From: Oncomelania hupensis
Taxonomy: Eukaryota; Mollusca; Gastropoda; Littorinimorpha; Pomatiopsidae
NCBI GenBank assembly: GCA_036898135.1
Contig: CM072516.1
Coordinates: 62,528,122 to 62,592,121, forward strand
DNA: 64,000 nucleotides
Direction of reading: 5' to 3'
The notes beneath the pieces were generated by a model. The model had not been told where the DNA came from and made no database searches. It saw only the letters and a program-made list of their open reading frames with translations. Numbering within the stretch: the first letter of the stretch is position 1; each line of letters begins with the position of its first letter. This document shows, in pieces, positions 43,741-57,500 of this stretch. The translations under genes were made by a program, and so were the position numbers.

Positions 43741-44558
43741 ATAGAAGTGATAAACATCATCATCATCATTTAAATCATACTGCACAAACTTTGCTGGAGG
43801 TACACATACACAAAAACAATTTTTTTTATTTCATCCAATGTCAAATTGTACAGCTCTTGCCAACACGCACGCTGTGAGGTCATGCTCAGAGAACAAAGAA
43901 AATTTCAGTCAAAAAGGAGTATTACTACTTTCATCAATAATTTGCAACTAACGGCACTGATACACGCTTGAAATAATGCTTTTTGTTCATCTTCTGCAAA
44001 ACCTTGGAACTTATGAATCTGAGAATGTTTCTGTTGGTGCAAAAATGTTGGTTAGCAATCTGAAAGATCAGCAAAAACAAATGTATACTGAATAAAAATT
44101 GCAGCATATTTGTTTGTACATGTACTCACTTTGAACAATACAATAATGTGTCAAAAAATGCTCTACATTTCCTAAAAGAACACAGTTCCACCTTCAACCA
44201 TAAATGCATAATTAACAATCACATTAAATCAATACAATGCTAATACAGATTTTTTTTAACAAAATACTCATTTGCATCAGAAAATGCTGCAAGAACTGTC
44301 ACATAATATTTCTCAAAATCCTAGCATCACATCGCTAATATAATACCATCACTCAATAATATAGAACTATAATAAAATACAAATTATGCTAGACACAAAA
44401 ATCGTGTCAAAAATCTTATTGACATCACTATGCCAATACTCGTGACAAAATAAAAATCAAGTCACATCACTCGTCAGACTGCTGAAAGTCTTAGTCGCTG
44501 CTGATGATACTGGCTGAAAGCAAGGAATCACAATGATGGCTAGAGCTGTCATGACATT
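43741..44558 (-). other. Probable 3' UTR of OXCT1
   Basis: Follows the OXCT1 stop codon on the minus strand. AT-rich, no coding signal. A canonical AATAAA (minus 43830-43825) would give a 3' UTR of roughly 740 bp, ending just before the LINE. The position is inferred from the signal only. Confidence 0.4.
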
Positions 44559-47500
44559 TTAAACCTCCACCTGTTGCATGGGTTTCAGATCTGATGCAAT
44601 CTGCAAAGAAAATATGAAGACTTAGCCTCACATAAAATATATATTCAAAGCAGTACAAAAGCAGTATTGAGTCTATTGGACTTTGTCCTTTGATTAATTA
44701 AACAAACAACAATGGAATAACAAATATTAAAATAGGCTCCTAGTCCAGAAGGGTCCGTAAAGGGTATATGGGGATAAACAATAGGGGATAAGACAGCAAG
44801 AACAGCTTTAGATTATTAACAAGAGTGTGGATGATGTACGATGGCCACAAAAAAAAAAAGGTGTGCCATTTCCCAGTTAAAGAAAAGAGGTCCCTATTTG
44901 ATGCTAAATTAAAATAATTCAGGAAGCAGCATAAAACTTTCTGGTCCTATGCCGACATTAAATTTGTACAGCTTGAGAAGCTCTCGGAGATGGTAAGTGC
45001 GTTATAAATTGTTGTTGCTGTTGTTTCAATTTTTATTCATCAGATTAAAATAAGTTGTACTGATGTAACATAAACAATTCCCAAATTCTACCATGTGTAT
45101 GTGCATCATAAATATTTTCCAAATTAATTAATTAACTAACCATATAAATCATCACATTACGTACACATCATAAACACTTTTAACAACATGCACTTTTAAA
45201 AACATACATTCCCTTGTTACAATTCGTTCACATTAAGAAATAAAAAAAATGAAATAAAAACACACAAAATAAAAAAAATATAAAATTAAACCTTTCAACT
45301 TCATCTGTGATGAACAAAGTACTTATAAATGCCATTTTGCATCTTACAGAAAGTTGAAGTTGGGATTGGAACGGTAGCATTATCACCTAACCTCCGGGAC
45401 CCTCACCCTCTAATCTCCCCCCTACCCATAAAAAAATGAAAGAAAAAAAAAAGATTAAGAAATATAAATAACATTGAAAAAAATTAATAAATAATAAATA
45501 ATAAATATTTAATGAAACTAATAATAACTAAAATAAAATAAAAAGTTATAACAATTAGGATAATTCATGATTTCTAATTAAATCTATGAGCATTAAGCTC
45601 AATGACCAATGAGAGTGTTCTTCTGGATATAAAATACTTGAGATAGACATAGGTAGCTTTAAATTTTGTAATCTAATTTACGAATCTAATGAGTAAAGGT
45701 TGAAAATGGTTAAAATTTTGCTGACATTCAAAGGTTAAGTGATTTACATTCATAATACAAGGTATTACCACAATTACAAAGTGCTGGAGAATTTATGAAA
45801 TGAGCACGCCAAGCATTTAGCCTTAGTCTGTGAAATAAACTGTTAATATGAAAAGATTCTGAAATAGAAATAAATTGTTTTGATACTGGCGAATTATCTT
45901 AATAATGTTTTCTCATTTACCTCTTGTTTATATTTCTCACCCTAAATAAAATAGTTCAATACAAGTACAAGCTATTTCTAGTTTTAGGAACCCAGTAATT
46001 ATATTAATTGTTTCAAAATATCCTTATCAGATGTACATATATTTTGTATCAACAAAACATTATAGTCTCTTATAACTGATCAAATATTCAAAATACAATG
46101 TATTGATGAAAAAGTCGTTCAGTGGAAGTATAATACTATTATGTAAAAGAATGTCATCAGTTAGTTAGCTATTAAGATGATGTTATTGCGGCATCAATGG
46201 CAAAAATGTCATGTGCAAATGCAGACCTTTAAACGGTGGAAATTTGTAATTTATTAGACACATAATCCGCTGGTAGCCCGCGTCAAGTTGGTAAAATTGA
46301 GTATAACGTATGAATCTTCTTCTGCAGAACATCAATCAATATATTCAGAATTAATAGTCACACAATGAGCTGCACACTCCATATATGTTGTAAACGTTTT
46401 ATATATAGATATATGTTGTAAAAGTTTTATATATATATATACACACACATATCTATATATCTATATCTATATATCTATATCTATATATGTATAGATATAT
46501 TAGGACAAAGAACCCCTGCTGATGTGCTACTAGTGAATGACTGGTCAGACGTTCAAAAATTAAACAGTCTCCCTTAGGTAACGTTAACGTTTCTCACAAT
46601 GACATAGAAGTTTCAGGACATGGTGGAGCCCAACATGTTTAGAAATGTAGACCTTTAAAAGGTAGAAATGTTTAATGTATTAGTCACATAATCCACTGGT
46701 CGCCCGCAATGAGTTGGTAAAGCCAAGTATAATGTATGCGTCTTCAAAACACCAATTAATATACTCAAAATTAATAATCACACAATTAGAAGATCACTCG
46801 AAATATAGTAACCAAAAAGCAATGCTACTGGTACATATATGTGCACCAAACTGATGATTAGAAATCTTTTTCTAAGCAGCATCTTGGGATGCTTCCATTG
46901 GCTTTGCCCACCCATTCACTAACATACATATGCCCAGCACACTCCATCCAACACCTTCCCAATAAACTTGAACGTCACTGCCAAACTGTACAATGAAACA
47001 GATTGTCTGCACAGAATTCATTGCGTTTGGAGACAAATTTTTTGTTGCCAACTGCTATCCAGTAATCCCTGATTTGTTTGTGCATGTGTTTTAGACATAC
47101 CTGCAAAAATCCAAAAGTTGCAGGAGTTTGTTAAAGGCATTGCTAGATATAATAAGAGTAAAATTTCAGTCCCCGGACACATGGGAGCTGGATCTCCTAT
47201 TAGTAAACTTTTATAGGCTATTCTGATCATATCTTTAAAAAAATATATATTTAGTTTTAACAGTCTAATATCACATAACTGTGAACAGGCATTAAGTTTA
47301 TGATTGATAGCGATACCTTCACTAGTTGCTGTTTTTATGTGTGTTCAACTGTTGCTGATCATACATGTATACATAGCTGTTGTTATTTGAAGACGGTATA
47401 CAAGCTACAAGACAACAAACAAACAAATAACGTAGTGGCACTGGAACTATGGATATATAAGTATGTTGAACTGAGAACCATAACTTCACATAAGCATTAT

Positions 47501-50500
47501 AAAACTGCTAGCAATGTAGCAAAACACAACAGAAATGTTTAAAAAAATATCTTAAACTAAAAACCATAAGGGTTATATAACTACCAACAATACAGCAAAA
47601 CATAAAATAAATGTTTAAAAAAAAGTTTGTTGAATTAAAAACCATGGGGGCATATCAATTGCTAAAAATATAACAAAACAAATATATATTTTTAAAAAAG
47701 TATACTGAACTTAAAACCATGAAGGCTATATAAATTGTAAACAAATTAGCAAAATGCAACAGAATTTAACTACTCAAATTTTAAGTGATGTAACTGTGTT
47801 TAACGTACATTAAGCGGGCATCCTGTGGCTTGCTTGATGCCATCCACAGTCTCTCCGTCAGCAATCTCCGTCAGTGTCATGCCTTTCTTAGGGTCAATCT
47901 CAAACACTCCCTGCAAACAAGCACCACAGGCTGATCAAGTCAAGTCAAGCCAGGTCAAGTCACCAAATCTTTACACCACAAAAACAAGGGAACATTTTAT
48001 GCTTCACAGCATCAACCAAACATGGAGATTCACAGATATCATAAAAGGGATGTAATTGGGGACTTCTGGTGAGTTTGGCAGACCAAAAAGGTAAACTAGA
48101 TGCCATCTCTGATTCATTTTTTACCACGATTCTGTCTTGAGATTGTGGCAGCTTGAACTGATTATTCCATTTGGGAAAAGCACTAGATAAATTACCATAT
48201 CATCATCGTCCGCTCATGCCATCAAATTATTGTAACAAGTAGTCTGGTAGAGATGTCAAAGGCCTGAGCACTTTTCTGGATTGATTAGGCCAATTGTGGG
48301 GCTCTCTTTTCCTTCTGCATGCATGTGGTTGTTTTATTTTATTTCCAAAAAAAAAAAACAAAAATAAAAGATTTTAAAACTGTATTTAAAAAATTCAACA
48401 AAACTGTATGTATACCTTCTCTGTAATAATCATGTCCACAACGTTCTTGCCAGTCAGTGGTAGATTGCACTCTGACAGAATCTTGTGTTTGTTGCCCTGA
48501 GATAGTAAAAAGCAACATCATAATTTAATTTTTTTAAAAGAATGATGGATGATTTATTGACCCAAAACTAAAACCACTGTTGAGCCTTAGTGCCTAGGTA
48601 GTGATGTACAATTCTTACAGAGTATTTTTTATTGTATTCTACAGTTTTATATTCTGCAAGTGCTTATCTTATATTGCGCACTTGCAAGCTCAGAGAGCTT
48701 CTCAAGGCACTGGCCACTAATATTCAACGATCATACAATAGTTTGCTGAAGTCAGGATTCAAACCCACATGCTTGTGTGAGAATATGCCTGTGAGCGCTT
48801 TGAGAAGATTTTTAGTTTGGAATTGCACTTCATAATATAAATTATTATTAATATTATTATTAAAACCTGCATGCCCGTGATAAAAGTACACCAGCAGAAG
48901 AAAGAACAGGAGGAGGAATAGTGAATAAAAGTCAACTAGAGAAGCAAGGGAGATAACTAATTTTATTTATTTATTTTTATGTAACCAACATTGCACACAA
49001 TATAAAGAATCACTCACAACAACAGAAGAATTAATTAAAACATTTGTTAATTTACGCAAGAGAAAAATAAAGTATATAGTGACAACAAAGATGAACAAAG
49101 AAGAGAAAAAATGAAGCAAAGTAGAAGAGTAAATAACCTTGGCAGTGTGCTCCATGGTAATGATGACCTTGGTTTTGTGGCTAGAGACCAGATCCATGGC
49201 TCCTCCCATTCCCTTGACCATCTTGCCCTGAAAATTAAAGTAAATAAACAAAATAAAAAATAAAAAGATTTTTGTTTTAATCCAGTATCATTACAGTCGT
49301 CAAAATCATACTGTTGTTAATCATCATCCTCCCCATTATCTCTTGGATCCAATGTCATCTTTTGTGTGTACGAGAGAAAGTTGTTTGCGCTTGAACTCGT
49401 GTGCATGATGTATGTATGAACTGAACCCTTTATTGTTGTTTAATTACTTTTCTTCTTCTACTACTTTCTCTCTTTTTAAAAAGCTACAGACAAATATGAA
49501 GGTAAGCCTTTTTTAATTCTATAGTCAGAAGTGTAGTGGAAATAAACAAAATTTGCTAAAAATTAAAAAAATGTTTATTTTTCTGTCAGGAAATAGTATT
49601 AAATACCAATGTTGTGTATATTTATAGCACATAAACACACATATAATTGTGGTTTTAATTATTAAAATAAATAAATAAGTTTACACAAGACAGAGAGAGA
49701 CCAAGAAGAGGTATACATACAGGAATCATCCAATTAGCAAGATCTCCAAACTGCGACACTTGCATGGCTCCTAGGATGGTCAGATGAATGTGACCTCTGC
49801 AACAGTACAATGACAATAAAATAACTGTCACTTTCAAAACTACAATTTCTTATGTCATAATGGGCATCAGAATTTCAAAGTATCTACTGCAGAGAGCATT
49901 TTATACACAAATTTGAGAAAATAAAGCTGTGAATGCTGCTGAGAATGGTGCATAAATGGCTATTAATTCCAAAGGGGGAGGCAAGAAATCATAGATCAAA
50001 TCAACAGAATTATCTGGACTACTTGTCAATAAAAATGAATATGCCATCTGGGTGCTGTATTTTTTCCCCTTTTTCCTATTATTTCTTTCTGTTGACTACT
50101 GTTTTCATGACCGTATGGACAGTGCTTCCGTTTTCGCAGGATCTGCTCGGACGAGGACACGTTCAGCCGGCGCTGCAGAAAACTGGAGGAGAGACTCGTG
50201 TGACATGGTTACCCGACATATCACTGGTCCAAGGGGCGATTACGAAGGTGACTGCACTTCCCAGACTCAACACCGTCGACTACGTCAGCAAACCCAAACA
50301 ATCCAACCGGGTTCCCTTTGTTATCACTCACAACCCCACCCACTCCCTGCTCGCGCAGTGGCTTAAACAGTTGATGCCCATCCTCCACAACAGCAGACGG
50401 ATGCGGAGGGCGATACCACAGACCCCCATCATTGGAGAACGGTATAGCAGGAGTATGAGAAACCTCCTCATGCCCTTTTGGGTGCCACGTCCCCAACCTC

Positions 50501-53500
50501 AGACAGACCAGACGCCGGGTTGCAGAAGATGCAATGCTAAGAAGGTGCATGCTGTGTGCCACTCACCTTCAGTACACCACCACTTTTACCAGTGTGCGCA
50601 CAGCCAGCACATTCTGCACTTTGGATCCAGTAGGCTGCAAGAGCTCCAACGTCATCCATCTCACTGGCTGCTCCCGTTGCGGAGAAGTCCGGTACGTGGG
50701 GGAGACGGAGCAGAAGGTCAGTAGGCGATTTTACACCCACAGATCCAACATTGGGGTAGGTGGAACTAAGCATGTGCGTGAATGCCCAACTAATTAAAAC
50801 ACTAGCTGGAAAGAAGAAATCTTGGTCGCCAAGCGTTTTCAAGGGAAAGGCCACAGTGTGAAGGACATGCAGATCACGGTGATAGAACAGATCCATACAT
50901 ACAACACTGTGATCCGTAAGACAAGAGAACGGTTTTGGCGATACAAACTGTGGACGAACTACCCTGATGGCTTGAATGTCTTGGACTGAACCAGTCGGTA
51001 AGCCTACTTGTCTGGAACTAGAATCTGTGGACTGATGTAACCCAGTACGGGCTTGTGTAGAGATGTGTGGGAGGGCTTTCTCCATCATTCCTTTTTTAAT
51101 TACATTCGGTTAATTAATTTTAAAAGTTTTATTTAAAATACATAAATAAATAAATAAATAAATGTGGTGATATAAATGAATCAGCTGATGCCATCTGTAA
51201 AATAGGATTTATCCCAGTGAAGTTACAGATTAAATTGGAAGGGTCCATTGAGTCAGGTTCAAGATGCAGAGTTTGTTTTTTGCTTTTTTGTTTGGTTTTT
51301 CTAAAGACACAAATATGCACAAAGACACAGACTGGCTTGACAGAGCTATCTTGAAACCAACATACCCTCTGATCATGGCGAAAGACTCATCGCTGGAGAA
51401 GAAAGAGCTCTCGGGAATGGCGGTGACAGTTTCTTTGCCTGCATTGATCAAGTCAGCATCTTCTTCCCCCTTCCTAGGGAATGGACCCTGAAAAATAAAT
51501 ATAAAATATATTTCAAGTCTTGCAACTTTTGTCAGCTTTATCAGCAAACCTTGTGAGCAGGCCTGTTCTTGCTTCCAAAGTGGAAGTATGATCCGGAAGT
51601 TGATGTTTGTTAATGATGGCTAATTTGGATAATAAATTATTTATCCGGTGAATATAAAACGAGACTCTGTCTAAATTCAAGCACTGGTGTTTGTATGTGT
51701 GTTTTTGTTTTGCTGCTCATCGTCTTCATATTTCCCATCAAAATAATCTCTCCTTGTTGTCATTTGTGAATTGCTCATTCCTTTACTCTGACTTTGACCT
51801 TTTTCTTTTGCGCTGACCAGTGTTACAGACTGACGGACTGACTGTTTTCTTGATGTTTATCACTTCAATTTCTGTTATCATTCATCCATGTGTTGTCAGT
51901 GTGTTCATAAGCGTCGCAGTGATATTTTTTATCACGTGAAATTCGCTTTGCGTTTAGCATGGTATGGTTGTAGCAAGGGAGTTTACTTGTCCGTTTCTTA
52001 GTGTTCACCCAATGGTGCTGTGTGTGAGTTGGTGGTCAGGCGAGTTTATAAGTCTTGATACAAAGAATATTTGTTGGTCAGTTTTTGGGCGTCCGTTCTC
52101 TTGTTCACTTCATGAGGTGCTTATAGTTAGCAAAAGATTAAAAAGGCTTTGTTAGCCTACTCTGAAATAGTCAGGAAGGTTTTTTGTAGACGTTCACTGC
52201 CGTGACGTATTTCTTCGATTCACTACTGTTTCTTGGTGTCTTGGATGTGCAATTTGTGGATCCAGTCTGGTAACTAGCCTCATTCAAGCAATTCACTGGC
52301 CGACTAAAGAACCAAATTATTAAATCAAAGTGCAAAGGTTCTAAACATTGATGTAAACGGGGATTTCCTAGTTATCAATTTTATTTGTGTACACTTAGAT
52401 GACAACAACATCACTTTGCATATGCAGTATACTACAGAACATAAAAAAACAATCAACAAATAAAGTTAAGAAGTTTTGTCTTTTGTTGTTGCTACAAATT
52501 ACCGTAATTTACCTGGTAAAATTGCAGCAATACATGGAGTGAACCTGTGTTGCTGTCCGTTTTGTGTGGACTAAAAAGAAAGCTATTCTCCAACGACAAC
52601 AAAAAGTGTGATCAAACTGTACTTTTCTTAACCTTTAGGCTGCGCTGTCAACGTACGTAGCACGGGGTGTTTAAAGCCATCGTAATGCAATGTATCCGTA
52701 CGTTATACGGCGATAGTATAAGGGAGGTAAAAGCGTTTATTAAAATAAATCCTTGGTCATGATTATGAAACAAAAGTTGTTTCCCTTCAACTGTAATGTT
52801 TTGGAAAGAAAAATCTTTTGGTTTAGAGGTAATTTTCAAACAAAAAGCACGTGTCGAAGCACTTGTTGCTGGTGAAATTTTCCGCCTCGTTCGTCGCCAT
52901 CATGGCACGCAGAACATAGATCTACACGGCAGAAGAGGTGGCGCAAATGTTTCAGGAAGAAAAGTTTGATGATAATGGTGGGGATGAAGATTTTGATGCG
53001 GGTGATGTTTATTTGACGGAGGCTGGAGGGAGGGATTACGATTCTGACGAGGAAGAAGATCGCCGCCTACAATCTTTAGCAGACGACGGTAGGTGAAAAA
53101 AACACTTTATTTTCACTAGATCTATAATAATATTATTTGCCTTTTACACAGACTATTTCTGTATTTATCAGGCTTTCATTACAGTCCATTTTGGTTCTCA
53201 TAATTTTTGGTAATAAATCTTATTTCTATTCTGCAATTCTTTGCGTATGACTTCAAGAATGGGTGTGCAGTTGAGTGAGAGTGAATTTGTTTGCTCATGC
53301 CCCTAACTTTCCATCCCATAATTGTACAAACCAACAATCTTACACTTTTTTGTGTCTGTTCTTTGGAATCTTTATTCAATTTCCTTTCATTTGTTATATA
53401 CTTTTATATCTATAGATGTAATAGTTTAGCAACAATGGCATATATAATAAGGCATGTGTGTTTTTAATCGTAAGTCAAAATTTTCTTTAGCACAGAGCAG

Positions 53501-54421
53501 GAAAAACATGTCAGCAGGCTAAGCGTTAAATTAAAAAGTAATTGTTTCTAAGTTTAGCAGTGATTCAAAGCTGTTGTGGGATTTTTGTTCAATAAAAGAA
53601 CAAATGTTATATAATTCTATTCAGTATTACTGTACTGTGTTGGAAAATGAATGTCCATCAAATAATGTCCAAGTTAATAATATGTCTAAGTACAAATCCA
53701 TTTTTTCTAGCTTTGATTTAACATAGTTTATGCAAAGACTGGGGATAAATGTGATGAAAACTAAATATGTCCAGAAGAAGAAAAAAAGCTGCATTAAGTT
53801 AAATGTCCTTTTTACACTTTACAGTCACGAATGCAAACACGTACGATACACGAGACTGTCTAAAGAGAAAGAAACTGTCTAAAGAGTATTAACATGTTCA
53901 GTGGGACAGCGACAAGACTGCCTGTTCAATATTGATTTGCTGAAGCTTTCCAGTCTACCGCGATTCTATCAACCTAGCTACACGAAACACTAATTGCTGG
54001 CGTTAAGTTTAATCTCTCTCGTTTATGCGACTTTACACCTTCGTCGATTTTCCATCTTTAGTTGTTGTCACCCACTATTATTTGTTAGGTTCAAATCGGA
54101 ATTTCCAATGTAATTTAATTTGTATTTCAACTCTTTTCAAAATTGAGTTCATGCTTTTTAATGCTGGAATAAATCCTATTTAACTTTCTGTCTATGTGTG
54201 TCATCATCCATTATTTGAGCGCATGTGAAATCATGGCCTTCCCCCTTGACTTGCCATTTTCCCAATTCCATCAGACTGGTGCAGGAACAAGGCCTGACAT
54301 GGACGTTTCAGCAGCACCTTATGTTCAAAGCCTTTTTGTTTTGTACACACACACTCTCTATCTCCCTTTATCTAAAATGAAATATTTATTTACCAAAAAA
54401 CTAAACACCAAAACTAAAAAT

Positions 54422-54453
<32 letters not shown>

Positions 54454-54488
54454 TATTATTATTATTATTATTATTATTATTGTAAAGC

Positions 54489-54524
<36 letters not shown>

Positions 54525-57500
54525 ATAAAATCCAAGGAAGACAACTCACCAGCCCCAGAATGCCGTTCTCACTCTGCAGATGCACGGATATGCCGGGACG
54601 TATGAAGTTACTGGCCAACATGGGCATTCCGATACCCAGATTTACTATGTGCAGTTTAGGTAAACACATTTTTTAGCAAAACCCAAAGTTAAATTATAAT
54701 ACAAATAATCCAAAGAAAGGTAGGCTGTTTTTATGCTAGCATAAAGCCGGAAATCCTTAACCCAACAAAAACGCAAATTTGAAAGAAAAAAAATGAAAAG
54801 AAAAAATGTTCTGCACAACTGAAGAGAGATAATTCATAACATTTTAACCATTTTCTCCTTCCAGGTTCAACATGGTGGTTATGCATGCAAGTTAACAAGA
54901 GTGTTTCTTTTACTTTTACTTTCTGGTGCTTAAAATAAATGTGACTGAAAAGATTAGATCTCATGGACAATAATGCCTGTTTCTTCTACAGCAAATTAAA
55001 ATATCCAACAATTATTGTGTTCCTTGATGGAAATCTTATGGTATTATGAACTATAAACCGGTAAAATTATGTAATCCTTATTTGATCTTAAATAGCATTT
55101 TTCCAGCTCAAGAGCTGGTCGAGATGCTGGGCAATACAGGATCTAATTCAAGCCTCCAGAGGCTTCCATTTGCTGACTTAGATGCTCTCCTTCATAACCA
55201 TTATACTTCTCTGCTAGCATATTAAGTGTAGTAGATTTTTAATTGGTCAAGTATCGCAATCATTAAACCTCAACTTTTTTGCAAAAGGATACCATACATG
55301 CCATCCTGAAATTCAGCAGCAGCTCGCTTGATAATCTTTTCTCTCATCATGTATGCAGCATCGTGTGGTTCAGTAGAGTCCTTCTCTTTCCTCACTCGTA
55401 ACCTCTGAATAGACAACATGCAGCAAACATTAAGTATAATACATACATTAGCTAAATACATGCACCATGTGCAGGTTAATTTTAGGTGCTGATCACTACT
55501 ATCAAGTAAACTCTCTCATACACACACTTTAGTCTGTATGTTTAATTTTTTTGGAGAGGAAATACACACTTTGTGTATTGAAAACATGAAAAGAAGTCCC
55601 TTGGATAAATTTGCTCATGCGGAAAAAGTTTGCACAAACTGACAACAAAAATGTGAAGGAAAATGGCAGAGACTCGTTCTCCACTCTCTCACATGATCAC
55701 ACACATAGTCCAGTCTGGGATAAGGACATTCACACTCTCTTTCTCTCTCTCAGACCATGTGGCGTGGCTAGATGGATAGCAAGCAAAATAGCACAATGCT
55801 ATAAACACTACAGTGTATGCCTGAGCTTAACATGTTCTGATTATCGCTGGCTTTAATGGTGTGCTGTAAGTCAGACGGAAGATGGAACTATGTCGTTTGA
55901 AATGTTTGCATCAGAAATTAAGGCATTTGCAAACATCTGAATCGAAGCAAGTAATGGTAAAAGAAACTGACACTGAAATACATCACTGTGCAAAGTTTGA
56001 AATACACTGATGCAGCATTTCAAAAGATGCAAATCATAAACTTACCCAATTATATAAAAAGATTCCATAATAGTGAAGATTCAAACATTTCAAGATTACA
56101 TACAGTCAGATACTGTTTATTTTCATGCTCTACTGCCATCCTGTAGGTTCTTTACTCCTGAAGAATATTAGAAAATTGAACAGATTCAAACTGATCCCTG
56201 GTTCCAATCTGGTTACATTATTATTATCTTCACTAAACATACTCATAGTTGCTGATTTCAGCAAAATGTATACTTGTTTTATCACACTACAGAAAAACAT
56301 ACATAAATTAATGAAATGAAATACATTTTGTTAACTCTTTCCCTGCCAATCGACGATATATCGTCGATCTGAGCCGCAATGTTTGTGCCAATCGACGATA
56401 TATCGTCGATTTCAGTATTCCGTTTCGTTCCGGTTTTTTGCGCAGTCCAATCCAAGTTTTATTTTAACCAAAGAGAGATAACTCTTTCTACTTTCATTCT
56501 CGATCGACACACGCGTGGTTTCTTCAAATTGATTCGTTTTTAGAGTGTTTTTTGTGCATTTTACTAAGCATTGTGATGGGCACAATCGACAGTGTGTCAA
56601 ACTCTGCTAATAATCAATATAATTTCAAACTGTAAAGTGTATTTTGATCCTAAATAAATTTTCTTTCTGGTGTGTGAAGCTGATTCAGTGATTGGAATTA
56701 TTCCTCCAGATTTTTTTTTATCACTGTGGTATGTAGAAATATTTTTATTTTATTTTATCATTTCAAAAAGATCAACATGCTTTCAAAACACATATTTCAA
56801 TAACATAATCAAATTAACATTTTTGTGGGTTTTTTTTCTTATTCTTCACTCTTTTACCTTTAATTTGATATGAAATATGTCTATTTAACAACTATTATTG
56901 AAAGAACAGTAGCTTAAATGCCTAAGGTACTGAACTTTCTTTTCGGTGCCAGAGAAATGTCTTGGCACAAACGTGGAAACATGCCTGGCAGGGAAAGAGT
57001 TAAAAATCTTTTTCAGGATACCCTGGAATACTCCAAACAAAATACTCCATAATGATTATACAGTATGCATTATCTACAATTAACATAAATAAGTACACCT
57101 CCCAAATTTCTGTTAAAAATATAAAAAATGTCAACCCTCCCTCTCTATTTTCCTCTCCACCCCCTCCCCCGCCCCCCCCCCCCCCCCCCCCCCCTCAAAA
57201 AAAAACAAAAAAAACAAAAAAAACACACAAACAAAGAGAAGAAATTAAATGTATAAAAATACGTCTGGCCAAAGCTTGCTAACTCAAAATGAAACTAAAC
57301 ACTTTCGAATTGTGTTGACAAGGGCTGCAACTCTCACCTCTATCCTCTTTTCATATTTCTCTCCCTTGATGATCCTCTGCACAAAGATGTGAGGCACATG
57401 CACATCCTCTGCAGGAATGGAACCCACATCCACAATTTCTTCCACCTCTGCAATCGTTACCCGCCCGGCCTTGCACATTGGGGGGTTGAAGTTGCGGGCT

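Noticed and set aside
49933..50500. Host gene exon on the plus strand inside the OXCT1 intron
   Set aside because: The protein-like segments match Penelope-like element blocks with frameshifts, not a host gene.
57052..57282. Proline-rich protein frame
   Set aside because: It is a translation of a poly(C) tract in an intron.
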